A stretch of 64,000 nucleotides of DNA from an uncultured Clostridia bacterium (GCA_947588805.1 CANPYR010000005.1:1-64000); one strand, 5' to 3'. Positions 35,067 through 44,590 are shown, counted from the first letter of the stretch. Made by a program: numbers and translations. The notes: a model not told the origin generated them from the letters alone.

Positions 35067-35724
35067 ACTTATACCCCATTCCGCGCAGCGTGACGATAAG
35101 GTCACGGTAGGGTCCCAGACTGTTTCTCAGCATTTTTATATGAGTATCCACGGTTCTGTCGTCGCCGTAGAAGTCAAATCCCCAGACCTCTTCCAAAAGC
35201 TTTTCACGGGACATGGCGATATTCATGTTCTTAGCAAGGAAGAAGAGTATATCGTACTCCTTCGGAGTCATCTGCGCGCGCTTTCCGTCGATTATCACGT
35301 CGCGGGCGGCAAAGTTTATCACAAGACCCTTGTATCTTATAACGTCCTCCTGAGTTTCCTTTGAAGCCCTCTTTATTACCACCTTTATCCTCGCCATCAG
35401 CTCCTTCGGAGAAAACGGCTTTACCACATAGTCGTCGATACCGACCTCGAAGCCGAAGAGCTTGTCGTACTCCTCGCCCCTCGCCGAGAGCATTATCACC
35501 GGGATATTCTTTATCTTCTTTATCTCCTTGCAGGCCGAATACCCGTCGAGCTTCGGCATCATTATATCCATAATGATACAGTCGAAGTTCTGATCCTCTC
35601 TGACCTTCTCCACCGCTTCCATTCCGTCCGCGGCTTCGACTACCTCGTACCCTTCAAAATTCGCGTACTCCTTGACTACCTCTCTTATCTTCGCCTCGTC
35701 GTCTACCATTAAAATTCTCGGCAT
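35050..35724 (-). CDS. OmpR/PhoB-family response regulator
   Basis: 224 residues. The receiver domain carries the acidic pocket DDEAK, the phosphoacceptor Asp in DCIIMDIMMPKLDGYSA, the Thr/Ser switch (VIMLSARGEEYDKL) and Lys in VKPFSPKEL. The C-terminal winged helix (about 130-224) reads MTPKEYDILFFLAKN and DRTVDTHIKMLRNSLG. It is encoded directly upstream of its kinase, with overlapping ends. A TATAAT-like -10 lies near 35785 on the minus strand, but no good -35 is visible. Confidence 0.95.
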   Translation of the reverse strand: MPRILMVDDEAKIREVVKEYANFEGYEVVEAADGMEAVEKVREDQNFDCIIMDIMMPKLDGYSACKEIKKIKNIPVIMLSARGEEYDKLFGFEVGIDDYVVKPFSPKELMARIKVVIKRASKETQEDVIRYKGLVINFAARDVIIDGKRAQMTPKEYDILFFLAKNMNIAMSREKLLEEVWGFDFYGDDRTVDTHIKMLRNSLGPYRDLIVTLRGMGYKFDNIR

Positions 35725-35865
35725 GATACATCCCCCTTATATTAAAATTCCAAAAATTTCCGAGAGCTATTACTCTTCGCTTCTATTATACACTCATTAT
35801 TTCCTTTATTTGTGACTGTTTTATGAATTTTTTCGGAATTTTACCGCACTACTTTTAAATATCGG

Positions 35866-35894
35866 TTGAAAAATCCGCGGGAAAGTGATAAAAT
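35866..35894 (+). promoter_or_regulatory. Promoter of the MTA/SAH nucleosidase gene
   Basis: TTGAAA (35866-35871), 17 bases, TAAAAT (35889-35894). Confidence 0.65.
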
Positions 35895-35940
35895 AGAGAA
35901 TATAAACGCTTCTTGAGCAAAAAGAAAGGAAACTGAGGAC

Positions 35941-36651
35941 ATGAAAATAGGGATGATAGCGGCGATGAAAAGCGAGCTTGAAGCCGCGCTTGAAAAATTC
36001 GGAGAGCCGATACGAAAAGAGGAATACAAAGGCTTTGAGATCTCGGTTTACTCCGTTTCGCCAAACGGTCAAGCCCCGAACGAGATATATGTAACGCGTT
36101 CCGGCGCTGGGGAGATATATGCAGCCGGCGCGACTCAGATGCTCATAGACCGTTACGGAGCGGAAGCTATCGTAAACTACGGCGTAGTAGGCGGTCTTAC
36201 GGACGACATGAAGATAACGCGGACGGTAGTCGTAGATAAGATCGTGCACTACGATTTTGACGTTTCTTTTATAGATAACTGCGAACCGGGTAGGTATGTA
36301 AACTATCCCGACATATATCTTGAGACCGACCGTTCGCTTTTGGAAGCGGCGTTGAAGGCGGTCCCGACTCTTGAGAAGGTAATATGCGCTTCGGGGGATA
36401 AGTTTATAGCGGATCCCGAGAAGAAGAGGGAGCTTAACAGGAAATACGGCGCGAAGATATGCGAGATGGAGTCTGCGGGGATATTTCTGACAGCTGACCG
36501 CGCGGGAGTTCCGGTGTTGATGATAAAGGCGGTATCGGACAGCGTTTCGGGCGGCGCGGACGAATTTGCATGCATGGTAAAAGAAGCCGCGGAGGAGTGC
36601 GTGCGCGCGACGCTCGCCGCGCTCGCGGGGGTAGGGGGGAAGAACGCTTAG
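35941..36651 (+). CDS. mtnN: 5'-methylthioadenosine/S-adenosylhomocysteine nucleosidase
   Basis: A 236-residue enzyme of the purine nucleoside phosphorylase/uridine phosphorylase fold. MKIGMIAAMKSELEA is the typical start; SGAGEIYAAGATQMLID and NYGVVGGL line the nucleoside pocket; ASGDKFIADPEKKREL and CEMESAGIFLTA hold the ribose-binding Glu; IKAVSDSVSGGADEF holds the base-binding Asp. It cleaves adenine from methylthioadenosine and adenosylhomocysteine for methionine salvage and removal of methylation by-products. The family assignment is firm; exact substrate preference cannot be read. GAAAGGAAAC lies upstream. The gene is divergent from the two-component system. Confidence 0.85.
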   Translation: MKIGMIAAMKSELEAALEKFGEPIRKEEYKGFEISVYSVSPNGQAPNEIYVTRSGAGEIYAAGATQMLIDRYGAEAIVNYGVVGGLTDDMKITRTVVVDKIVHYDFDVSFIDNCEPGRYVNYPDIYLETDRSLLEAALKAVPTLEKVICASGDKFIADPEKKRELNRKYGAKICEMESAGIFLTADRAGVPVLMIKAVSDSVSGGADEFACMVKEAAEECVRATLAALAGVGGKNA

Positions 36652-36821
36652 CTCTGCGATTATCCCCGGCGAAGCTCCGAAGATATTATAATTCCCTGCG
36701 GTATTTGCAAGCAAAAGTTTATTATACTGTAAAAAATCTAATCCCCGATCGGCATATGAAGCGCCGAGAGGGGATATTTTTGCAGGCGTAAAATCGGATT
36801 TAGTCAGACGCGGCCCCATCA

Positions 36822-36911
36822 AGAAGACAGAAGGCAGAAATCAGATATCAGAATTACAAGGTTTCGCCTTCGGCGAAGAATATATAAATAGTGTGTGCGA
36901 AATTGGCGCTC
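36822..36911. repeat. Dispersed intergenic repeat, copy 2
   Basis: Five heptamers (AGAAGAC, AGAAGGC, AGAAATC, AGATATC, AGAATTA), then TTCGCCTTCGGCGA and ATAGTGTGTGCG in the same order and spacing range as 9560-9652. It lies in the 422-base gap before the BlaI-type gene. Confidence 0.75.
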
Positions 36912-36980
36912 CCCTGCATTTTCTACTTTTACGCCAATCCCCCGCCCAAAATTTTGTGCAAAATTTCCCTCTTCTTCCTC

Positions 36981-37034
36981 TTGACAAATTTGGTCTATTG
37001 TGATAGACTAAATACAGGTCTATAGCGATAGACC
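36981..37034 (+). promoter_or_regulatory. Promoter with tandem BlaI-type operators
   Basis: TTGACA (36981-36986) and TAGACT (37004-37009) at 17-base spacing. Two near-perfect inverted repeats of the form GTCTATNNNGATAGAC lie at 36993-37008, covering the spacer and -10, and at 37018-37033, covering the start site. The centres are 25 bases apart, close to two-and-a-half helical turns. Placement and symmetry fit repression by the BlaI/MecI-type regulator encoded next. Confidence 0.8.
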
Positions 37035-37073
37035 AATTCGGGCGGGAGTATTCGCCCGGGAAGGAGTGATATT

Positions 37074-37445
37074 ATGACAACAAAAATCACGGACGGGGAA
37101 ATGAAGCTTATGGAGATTATCTGGGAGCGCGGCGAAATACGCTCGGGAGAGCTGGCGGGGCTGGCGTTCGAGCGGCTCGGGTGGAAAAAATCCACCGTCT
37201 ACACGCTTTTAAAAAAGCTCTCAAACAAGGGCGTGATATCAAGCAGACAAAGCGTGATAACCCCTAACGTCTCGCGCGAGGAAGCGCTCTCGGAGCGCTC
37301 CGGGGAGGTGCTTTCTTCGGGATATCGCGGCTCTCTGCCGATGTTTTTAACGGCGTTTTTGCAAAAAAGCCGTCTGAGCGCCGAGGAGGCAAGGGAGCTT
37401 AAGCGGCTGATCGACGAGTACACCGAGGACGGTGATGAGAAATGA
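37074..37445 (+). CDS. BlaI/MecI-family repressor
   Basis: A 123-residue winged-helix regulator: ITDGEMKLMEIIWERGEIRSG, then WKKSTVYTLLKKLSNKGVIS (recognition helix) and a C-terminal dimerisation helix pair (LKRLIDEYTEDGDEK). BlaI-type repressors bind paired palindromes as dimers and are cleaved or released when the M56 partner is activated. GGAAGGAG precedes the ATG. The stop overlaps the start of the M56 gene, so the pair is co-translated. The tandem operators upstream imply autoregulation. Confidence 0.93.
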   Translation: MTTKITDGEMKLMEIIWERGEIRSGELAGLAFERLGWKKSTVYTLLKKLSNKGVISSRQSVITPNVSREEALSERSGEVLSSGYRGSLPMFLTAFLQKSRLSAEEARELKRLIDEYTEDGDEK

Positions 37446-40400
37446 AGGAAGCTTTTCTTGCGGTTTTGAATATGTCCGTCACAGGAGCGGCGATAATCGC
37501 TGCGCTCTTGGTGATAAGGATTCTCTTTAAAAATCTTCCGCGGCGGTTTGCGTACGCGCTCTGGGCGATACCTGCGATACGGCTTCTCTGTCCGTTTTCG
37601 GTGCCGTCGGCGCTCAGCGCCTTTAATCTTTTCAGACCGAGATCGGTGGTAGGAAACCGGATGTCTTACATCCTTCCCGCCGTTCCGAACACCCTCCCCG
37701 AGAGCGCGGTAAATCCGGCGGGGTTGGCTGATTCCGGAACTTTTACGGGATTTTATTCGGGAGGTCTTGAAGCTTCGGAAACGCAGGCAAAGTCTTTTGA
37801 TTTTATAGCTCTTGCGGCTAAGATCTGGGCTGCCGCGGCGGTTCTGATACTTATTTGGAACATAATAAGCTACGTCAGGATAAGGCTTTTGGTAAAAGAT
37901 TCCGAGGATATGGGGCAGTATTTTATCTGCGAAAAAATCAGTTCCCCGTTCGTCTTCGGGTTCATAAGACCTAAAATATATCTTCCCTCGGGGCTTGACT
38001 CTCAGGATACCGACTGCGTTCTTGCTCACGAAAAATCTCATATCCGCAGGCGAGATTATCTGGTGAAGCTTCTTACCGTCCCCATTCTTTCGCTTCACTG
38101 GTTCAACCCGCTCGCGTGGCTCGGTATAAGGCTCATGACGGTAGATATGGAGCTCAGCTGCGACGAGAACGCGTTAAAAATTCTTTCCGGAGATCGCAGA
38201 AAGATTTACGCGAACGCGCTTCTGAACGTATCGATGAAGCAGAACGGCCTTGCGGCTTCGGCGTTTTTGGGGTTTGGGGAGACCGGAGTAAAATCTCGGA
38301 TAAAAGAGATCTTAAGGACAAAGAAGCCGACCGTTTTCGGGATAGCGGCTGCGGTGATAATTATAACTGTCTCGGCCGTATGCTTTCTTACGAACGCAAG
38401 CGCGGGAAGAAAGGATAAGGCTCCGGAGGACTTCGGAGGATATCTGAGCTACGCTTCGGAGGAAGTCCCCGACCTTGCGGGCGGGCATAACAGATACGCG
38501 GACGGAATGACTCCAGCGGAGATGGACGGTATAACCGCCGACAGCGCGATTTTAGCCCGGACCGAAGCCGACGGCAAAAGCGTATTTCTCATAGGCTACA
38601 ATGTCAGGCGCGACAGCGAATATGATCCCGAAGCGCTCTACTGCTCGTTTCTCAGCATAGGAGTCTCAAGCGGCGGGGAGTATATAAACACTCTTCAGAT
38701 CCCGGAAGATATCCTTTCCGATCCCGAAAACGAAGCTTTTGCTCTGAAAGAGCCGCTTTTGGATGAATATATCGGCGCATACGGCATGGACGGGGAACTT
38801 CTTATCGCGTTTAATTATTTTGAAACCCCGGAGCGCTGTAAAACCCTTCTTTACCGCGATACCGAGAACGGCCCGAAGGAGATTGAGGGATATCTTAAGC
38901 TTTATCCCGACGGATCGGCCGCGGGGGATAAGCTGAGCCGCGGGATAGATCTCTACAGGGGCTATAAGGTTGATACAAAGTCCGGGACTGTATCCGATCC
39001 GGTCACCGGTCTCAGCGTGCGGATAGATCTCAAAAACGATATAAACGGCCTGCCGGGAGCGCACTATACCGTCTTAGGCGGCGAAGCGTTTTCGGAAGCG
39101 GAGCTTGACGTTCAGAGAACTATAAGCGAAGCGGGAACTCTCGGGTTCATACTCGGGGAGCGGGAGCTTTGCGACTACTGCAGGGAGTTTTATATCAAAG
39201 AAAATCCCGATAAGTCCCCGGACGAGATTTATGTAAACGTGCTTTCGGCTTTAAGCGATACCGTTTATACCGTATCGGTTCGCGATGGAGGATGGGACGG
39301 AGAGATCATAGAAAAATATACCGTAAATCTTGAAAAGGGAGTCGGCGAAACGGATGACGGCGGGCTGGTCGATCTGAGACCTTATATACCGGAGCTCAGG
39401 GACGAGTTTGATATCCCGACTCTTACCGAAAACGCCGAGAGCTTATACAGAGCCGCGAACGGATACTACGGCGAGCTTGAAATAAGCTGCGAGGAAGGGC
39501 AGGACGGGATGATAACTATCTCGGTCGAAATTTCCGGGAGCAGAGTCGAAAGCTATACCGTGAACAGATATACCGCGATAGGTTATGACAGCGCTTTATC
39601 TGCGGTGGATCTCCGCGAAGCCGTAGCTTCTGAGCTTTACGTTTTAAAGCTTTCGGGTTCGGGGTTTATAAATTCGGTTGCGGATAACGCCGCTAAATAC
39701 TATGAGGAATTGAACCCCGGCGCGATCGCATACGGATACTTCGGCGGCGCGGACGTATACGGAAGACCGGTGATAGACGTTTACGACGGGGATATGGCGG
39801 CAAGCTATTCGATGATAACGGTAAAAAACGACGGCGAGTACGTAACCTATGCCTTCACAGAAAAGCCCGATATCGGCGGCGAGAAAACCGATCAGTCGCT
39901 TCTTGCCGACGCGGCGGCAAAATACTTTATGGAAAAGAGCGGGACTAAGACTTATCCCGTTCTGAGCGGATCTACGGTTTATCCCGATACCCTGACCGTA
40001 GAGATAGATTCCGACGGCGGGAAAGAAACATACTATATCAACATGATAACCGCAAAGGGCTTTGACGAAAAACTTAACGCGTTCGATCTTAGCGAATATA
40101 TCTCGGGCGTGTCTCTGTCCCAAGGGAAAATCAACGAGCTTTGCAACTTATATATGGAATTTGAGCGCTTTAGCGAATATTCTACTCTTAAGTGCGACGA
40201 GTCGAAGCCGGAAGAGATCGTAGGGAATACCTATCTTCCCGTTACCGAGCCGGGATTTGATACGCTTGAGGACTGGAAGGCATTTTTAAACAGAGTATTT
40301 ACTCCGGCGCTCGCGGAGAAGATGTATGAAAATACCGCTTCGGGAGACGCTCCGAAATACGCCGAAAAGGACGGGAAACTATACGCTAAAAACGTGGGAC

Positions 40401-41143
40401 AGACGGAGTGGAACTACGACAGGAGCTACGCCGTGACGTGGGGTCAGCAAGGGGACGAAGTTACGGTTTCCATAAGCAGGCGGGTTCTTAGCGACAAAAG
40501 CAAAGCGGATTACGAGGTAAAGCTGAAGCTTTCGCAGGCAGGCGGGGAATGGCTGATAGATGAAATTGTCGGCAAAGGCCGCGTTTCGGAGAATGAGAGC
40601 TCGGAAGAGGATATTATCCCGGAAAGCGAGTACCGAGAGCTTGCGGAGAAATACGTCGCGGACGAGGGATTTTACTACACGGTAGGTATAGATACCTCCA
40701 AAGAGCCCTTCTACGACGGCGAACACTATCCCGCGGGAAACGAAGCTCTTGATACCTTTGAGGAGTGGGAAGAATACAAGAGGACGATTTATACCGACGA
40801 AGCGGTCGGGGAGATCATGAGCGGGATAGTAATGATCGACGGCGAAAGCTCCGGGGAATACTACGGGGACGTGCTTTGCGATCAAAAGACGGGAAAGATC
40901 TATCTTCCGGTCTCGGACTATATTCTTAACACTTCGGAGATGAGCTTTACCGTAACCCGCCGGGAGGATTTCGACGTTATAACCGTGACGAGGGGATACG
41001 AAAACGGTGATATGCTATGCAACGATCTATATGTAAGGAGCACCGAAAACGGGCTCAGGATATTTGCGGCAACGCACTGCACCGTGACGAAGTACGGGGA
41101 GAGGATAGGGGACGTTTACACGGATCTCGGGGAATATTTTTAA
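37442..41143 (+). CDS. M56 (BlaR1-like) membrane metallopeptidase with repeat ectodomain
   Basis: 1233 residues. Residues 1-320 form a BlaR1/MecR1-type membrane peptidase: TM segments, then VLAHEKSHIRRRDYLVK with the HExxH zinc site and ELSCDENAL with the third ligand. A TM near 295-315 leads outside. Instead of the penicillin-binding sensor domain of BlaR1, the ectodomain (about 320-1233) contains three or four diverged ~85-residue repeats (patterns like ESYTVNRYTAIGYDSALSAV, ETYYINMITAKGFDEKLNAF) and two terminal domains with FDTLEDWKAFLNRVFTPALA and ALDTFEEWEEYKRTIYTDEA. The latter resemble IseA-type folds and recur in the next gene. It probably senses an envelope signal other than a beta-lactam (inference). 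Confidence 0.88.
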   Translation: MKEAFLAVLNMSVTGAAIIAALLVIRILFKNLPRRFAYALWAIPAIRLLCPFSVPSALSAFNLFRPRSVVGNRMSYILPAVPNTLPESAVNPAGLADSGTFTGFYSGGLEASETQAKSFDFIALAAKIWAAAAVLILIWNIISYVRIRLLVKDSEDMGQYFICEKISSPFVFGFIRPKIYLPSGLDSQDTDCVLAHEKSHIRRRDYLVKLLTVPILSLHWFNPLAWLGIRLMTVDMELSCDENALKILSGDRRKIYANALLNVSMKQNGLAASAFLGFGETGVKSRIKEILRTKKPTVFGIAAAVIIITVSAVCFLTNASAGRKDKAPEDFGGYLSYASEEVPDLAGGHNRYADGMTPAEMDGITADSAILARTEADGKSVFLIGYNVRRDSEYDPEALYCSFLSIGVSSGGEYINTLQIPEDILSDPENEAFALKEPLLDEYIGAYGMDGELLIAFNYFETPERCKTLLYRDTENGPKEIEGYLKLYPDGSAAGDKLSRGIDLYRGYKVDTKSGTVSDPVTGLSVRIDLKNDINGLPGAHYTVLGGEAFSEAELDVQRTISEAGTLGFILGERELCDYCREFYIKENPDKSPDEIYVNVLSALSDTVYTVSVRDGGWDGEIIEKYTVNLEKGVGETDDGGLVDLRPYIPELRDEFDIPTLTENAESLYRAANGYYGELEISCEEGQDGMITISVEISGSRVESYTVNRYTAIGYDSALSAVDLREAVASELYVLKLSGSGFINSVADNAAKYYEELNPGAIAYGYFGGADVYGRPVIDVYDGDMAASYSMITVKNDGEYVTYAFTEKPDIGGEKTDQSLLADAAAKYFMEKSGTKTYPVLSGSTVYPDTLTVEIDSDGGKETYYINMITAKGFDEKLNAFDLSEYISGVSLSQGKINELCNLYMEFERFSEYSTLKCDESKPEEIVGNTYLPVTEPGFDTLEDWKAFLNRVFTPALAEKMYENTASGDAPKYAEKDGKLYAKNVGQTEWNYDRSYAVTWGQQGDEVTVSISRRVLSDKSKADYEVKLKLSQAGGEWLIDEIVGKGRVSENESSEEDIIPESEYRELAEKYVADEGFYYTVGIDTSKEPFYDGEHYPAGNEALDTFEEWEEYKRTIYTDEAVGEIMSGIVMIDGESSGEYYGDVLCDQKTGKIYLPVSDYILNTSEMSFTVTRREDFDVITVTRGYENGDMLCNDLYVRSTENGLRIFAATHCTVTKYGERIGDVYTDLGEYF

Positions 41144-41249
41144 AATTTTTTGAAATTATCTGAATTTTCCCGAAACCTTTGGGGATGTTTTGACGGGTAT
41201 TATAGCAGAGGATGAAATTCGCCCATGCAATAAAGGCGCGCGGCGCCGA

Positions 41250-41284
41250 ATCATCTGATTTCTGACGTCTGATTTCTGTCTTCT
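41250..41284. repeat. Heptanucleotide array (reverse orientation)
   Basis: On the minus strand the units are AGAAGAC, AGAAATC, AGACGTC, AGAAATC and AGATGAT, between the M56 gene and the lipoprotein gene. Confidence 0.8.
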
Positions 41285-41334
41285 TTTCGGGCCTTTTCAT
41301 CCCGCTATAATTCAATCATCCGGAGGTAATAAAC

Positions 41335-42426
41335 ATGAACCTGAAAAAACGCCTGATCCCATTGATACTTCTCTCCGCGCTTGCTCTTACGTCCTGCGCG
41401 TCCGCGCCGGCTACCGATTCGCCTTCCGCGGTCGAAAATTCCGCTCAGCCGGCAGCTTCCCAAGGCTCAGAAGAAATTACTGAAGACGAGATAAGATCCC
41501 TTATCGAGCTTGACCGAAGATACGAAAGGATAACCCGGCTCGCGGACTTTTCCTGGGGCGAATCGGATATAACAGACATCGATCCCGAAGCCGAAACGTT
41601 TTATAAGGTCACAGAGCCGGGGCTTGAAAAATTTTCCGACTTTGAGGATTTAGTGCGCTCGACCTATACCGAAAACGTCGCGGAATATTACATCTGGCAG
41701 CAGACCGAGTCTGAAAACCGAATTTTCAAAAACGTAAACGGGGATCTATACTTTATCGGCGCGGGCGGCGCAGGCACGGATACCTCCGAAGAATTTTTCT
41801 TCGAGATCCTTTCTTCATCCCCGACCGAAGCCGAAGCGGACGTGCACCGCCCCTATATTTTCGACGACGAGCAGGGCGAATACGAAACGCGGCGCTACTT
41901 TTTCAGACGTGAAAGCTCCGGCTGGAGGATCGCAAACGGCGACGTATCCGGGATAGAGATCCCCGAAAGCGCGGTCTCGGAGCTTTTGGAGAAGGAGCGT
42001 TTCATACTCGAAGCGATAAACGGAAACGGCTTCACGCTTCCCTCGGAGCAGGATATCTCCGACGGAAAATATTCTGCCGTGACGAACGAGTTCGGGGACG
42101 TATTTTACCCGGTTTTGGATGAAAATTTCGACGGCTGGGACGAATGGCAAAGCTATGTCGAAAGCGTTTACGGCGAGGATCTTGCCCGCGAGACGTTGAT
42201 GAACGGTACGGTTATAAAGAGCGGGGATAAAACCTATGCCGAGAAAAACGCCGGCAGCGGCGCGGAAGAAAGCGCCCAGCCCGAGTGGAAGCAGCTTTTG
42301 AGCGGCAGTGACGAGGATCCCGAGGTTTGGGGCACGGTAACGGGCGACAAGAAGACGGTTTACCGTTTTAAAGAGACCGCCGCCGGTTGGAGAATAGAAT
42401 GGGAATACCCAAGCGCGGGGGATTAA
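41335..42426 (+). CDS. Lipoprotein with two IseA-like domains
   Basis: A 363-residue lipoprotein (signal ending ALTSCAS) with two diverged copies of the same domain that ends the M56 protein: LEKFSDFEDLVRSTYTENVA (about 100-200) and FDGWDEWQSYVESVYGEDLA (about 245-355). Both follow the pattern of a helical pair then a strand-rich half with an RIEWEYP/RIANGDVSG-like finish. CCGGAGG precedes the ATG. It lies downstream of the BlaI/M56 pair in the same orientation and is probably part of that response. The resemblance to IseA (inhibitor of cell-separation DL-endopeptidases) is by pattern only. Confidence 0.7.
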   Translation: MNLKKRLIPLILLSALALTSCASAPATDSPSAVENSAQPAASQGSEEITEDEIRSLIELDRRYERITRLADFSWGESDITDIDPEAETFYKVTEPGLEKFSDFEDLVRSTYTENVAEYYIWQQTESENRIFKNVNGDLYFIGAGGAGTDTSEEFFFEILSSSPTEAEADVHRPYIFDDEQGEYETRRYFFRRESSGWRIANGDVSGIEIPESAVSELLEKERFILEAINGNGFTLPSEQDISDGKYSAVTNEFGDVFYPVLDENFDGWDEWQSYVESVYGEDLARETLMNGTVIKSGDKTYAEKNAGSGAEESAQPEWKQLLSGSDEDPEVWGTVTGDKKTVYRFKETAAGWRIEWEYPSAGD

Positions 42427-42460
42427 ATAAGAAGTGTGAAATATTAGGAAAAGATGGGGA

Positions 42461-42487
42461 AAAAGCAGCCTGCGGGGCTGCTTTTTT
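42461..42487 (+). terminator. Terminator after the lipoprotein gene
   Basis: AAAAGCAGCC-TGCG-GGGCTGCTTTTTT is a perfect stem followed by T6. Confidence 0.9.
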
Positions 42488-42525
42488 GATTGGAATTTGA
42501 CGGGGATGACTTAATCGGCTTTTTC

Positions 42526-42568
42526 ACATTCTATCCTCTAACCTTCTGACTCTCTATCTTCTATTTTC
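42526..42568. repeat. Heptanucleotide-like array, irregular
   Basis: ATCCTCT, AACCTTCT, GACTCTCT, ATCTTCT and ATTTTCC; the period alternates between 7 and 8. It lies between the terminator and the SGNH promoter. Confidence 0.55.
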
Positions 42569-42610
42569 CCCCCCAAGCCATAATTTTCTCCCCTCGCGCA
42601 AGAAAATCGC

Positions 42611-42639
42611 TTTACTTTCCCGCGAAGAAGTGATATAAT
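42611..42639 (+). promoter_or_regulatory. Promoter of the SGNH esterase pair
   Basis: TTTACT (42611-42616), 17 bases, TATAAT (42634-42639). Confidence 0.65.
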
Positions 42640-42724
42640 TATTTCGCGGCGCGTTTTTTGCCGCAAAAACCCCCCGCCTGCGCGCAAAAATCCCGCGTGG
42701 CGGCCTTTAGGAAGTGTTAAAGCT

Positions 42725-44539
42725 ATGATAAAACGAATTCTTGCAACCGCTCTGGCGCTTTCTCTTGCTCTTACAATGCTCTTCGGCTGCGCGGAGGGCG
42801 GCAGGGAAGAACCCGAGAATCCTCCCGCGCTCGAAACGGCGGAACAGTCTCCCAAAACTGCGGAAAATTCCGAAGCAGCGACAGAGCCGGTCACGGAGAT
42901 TCCGGAGGAGACTTCGGAAACCCAAACTGAGCCCGCGCCCGAGACCGAACCCGTTACGGAAACCGAACCCGCCGCTGAGATGGAAAGCTCCGAGACTGCC
43001 GCGCCCGAGACGGAAGCTTTTTCCGAGACCGTTGCGACCTCGGTCACGGCCGAGACCTTGCAGTCCGAAACCTTCGCCGTTTCGGTAAAAGATATGAGCG
43101 GGAAGATGTATGCGGTAAACGACGTGAACGTAAGGCTTTTGCCTGACGCTTCGAGCGAGAGGATAGGCCATCTTGACCGCGGAGACGAGGTCGAGATTAC
43201 GGGACAGGCCGAAAACGGCTGGTACAGAATAAAATTCAGGGACGGTGAATATTTCGTGAGTAACAGTTATCTTTCTTCGGAAAAACCTGCCGAGACTACG
43301 GCGGCTGAGACTACGGTCATGACTACCTCCGCTGCGACTGCGTCGTCGTCCGCGGCGGCTTCAAAATCCGAAGAAAAAGAAGAAAAAACCGAAAAAACTA
43401 AGTGGATAGCGGCTTGGGGCACGGCGATGCTCACGGCGGCAGCGGAACAGACTCCTACGAACCCGGGGCTTTCGGGGAATACCGTAAGACAGCAGGTCAG
43501 GGTATCCGCAGGCGGCGAAAAGCTCAGGCTCGTTATCTCAAACGAGTACGGAAGATCGGAGCTTAAGATCGAAAATATCAGGATAGCGAAGATCCCGAAT
43601 CCCAAAAAACCCGCGATAACTCTCGATACCGAGAAGGTGCTGACGGTAGACGGAAAGTCGTCCTTCAGCGTTCCAGCGGGTAAAAGAGTCACCACTGACG
43701 TTATTGATTTTGAGTTTGAAGCGCTTTCGGATCTTGCGATAACAATGAAGCTCGGGAGCGTTCCGGATATGATAACCTGCCACACGGCTTCGCGCTGCTC
43801 GGCTTGGGTGATAAAGGGCGATCACGTCTCCGACAACGACTACGGCTCGTTCCAGGAAATGACCGCTTGGTACTTTATCGCGGAGGTGGATACGCTCGCC
43901 GAGGAGGACGCGGGAGTTTTGGTATGTCTCGGCGACTCGCTCACCGACGGCGCGAGCGTTACGACAAACGGCTTCTCGACATATCCCCAGGAGCTTGCAA
44001 GGCAGTTCTTAGCGGATCCCGAGCTTGAAAATATCTCGGTAATAAATATGGGTATCGGCGCTACCGCGCTCTATATCTACGGCGGCGATATCGCAGGCTC
44101 AAGAAGAGCGAACAGAGACGTTTTGAAAGTCCCGGGGATAAAATACTGCGTGCTTCTGATGGGAGTAAACGATATCGGAGCCGCTCAGAACGACATATCC
44201 TCCGACATAATCAAGGAATACAAGTCGATAATAAAACGCTGTCACGAAAGAGATATAAAGGTCTTCGGCTGCACCATAACGCCGTTCAAGGGAAATTCCT
44301 ACTATTCGGATCTTCATGAGAAAATACGTCTTGCGGTAAACGAATTCGTACTCTCGGACGGCTCGGGATTCGACGGCGTTATCGATCTTTCAAGCGCGGT
44401 GGCTTCAAAGGACGATCCCGCGAAGATGGATAAAAAATACGTTTCGGTCTGGAACGACTATCTCCACTTCAACGATAACGGCTATAAGTATGTCGGAAAG
44501 ACGGTATACGGAAAGCTCAAGGAATATTTAGCGGATTGA
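42725..44539 (+). CDS. SGNH/GDSL esterase lipoprotein with SH3 domain
   Basis: 604 residues: a lipoprotein signal (TMLFGC), a Glu/Thr/Pro-rich linker of ~90 residues, a bacterial SH3 domain (about 125-180; VNVRLLPDASSERIGHLDRG), a Ser/Thr linker, a beta-sandwich (about 225-380) and an SGNH hydrolase domain (about 395-600). Catalytic blocks are GDSLTDG (Ser), NMGIGAT (Gly), MGVNDIG (Asn) and NDYLHFND (Asp/His). The SH3 domain likely tethers the enzyme to peptidoglycan. In a region with mannanases a polysaccharide deacetylase role is plausible (inference). It is followed by a paralogue after 51 bases. Confidence 0.88.
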   Translation: MIKRILATALALSLALTMLFGCAEGGREEPENPPALETAEQSPKTAENSEAATEPVTEIPEETSETQTEPAPETEPVTETEPAAEMESSETAAPETEAFSETVATSVTAETLQSETFAVSVKDMSGKMYAVNDVNVRLLPDASSERIGHLDRGDEVEITGQAENGWYRIKFRDGEYFVSNSYLSSEKPAETTAAETTVMTTSAATASSSAAASKSEEKEEKTEKTKWIAAWGTAMLTAAAEQTPTNPGLSGNTVRQQVRVSAGGEKLRLVISNEYGRSELKIENIRIAKIPNPKKPAITLDTEKVLTVDGKSSFSVPAGKRVTTDVIDFEFEALSDLAITMKLGSVPDMITCHTASRCSAWVIKGDHVSDNDYGSFQEMTAWYFIAEVDTLAEEDAGVLVCLGDSLTDGASVTTNGFSTYPQELARQFLADPELENISVINMGIGATALYIYGGDIAGSRRANRDVLKVPGIKYCVLLMGVNDIGAAQNDISSDIIKEYKSIIKRCHERDIKVFGCTITPFKGNSYYSDLHEKIRLAVNEFVLSDGSGFDGVIDLSSAVASKDDPAKMDKKYVSVWNDYLHFNDNGYKYVGKTVYGKLKEYLAD

Positions 44540-44590
44540 TATCGAAAAATTTATAAAAAAAATTTATATGCGATACAGGAGGAATAAAAA

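Noticed and set aside
37199-38098. 299-residue minus-strand ORF across the BlaI/M56 genes
   Set aside because: Antisense to two clear genes, very rich in Lys/Arg/Ser, no motif.
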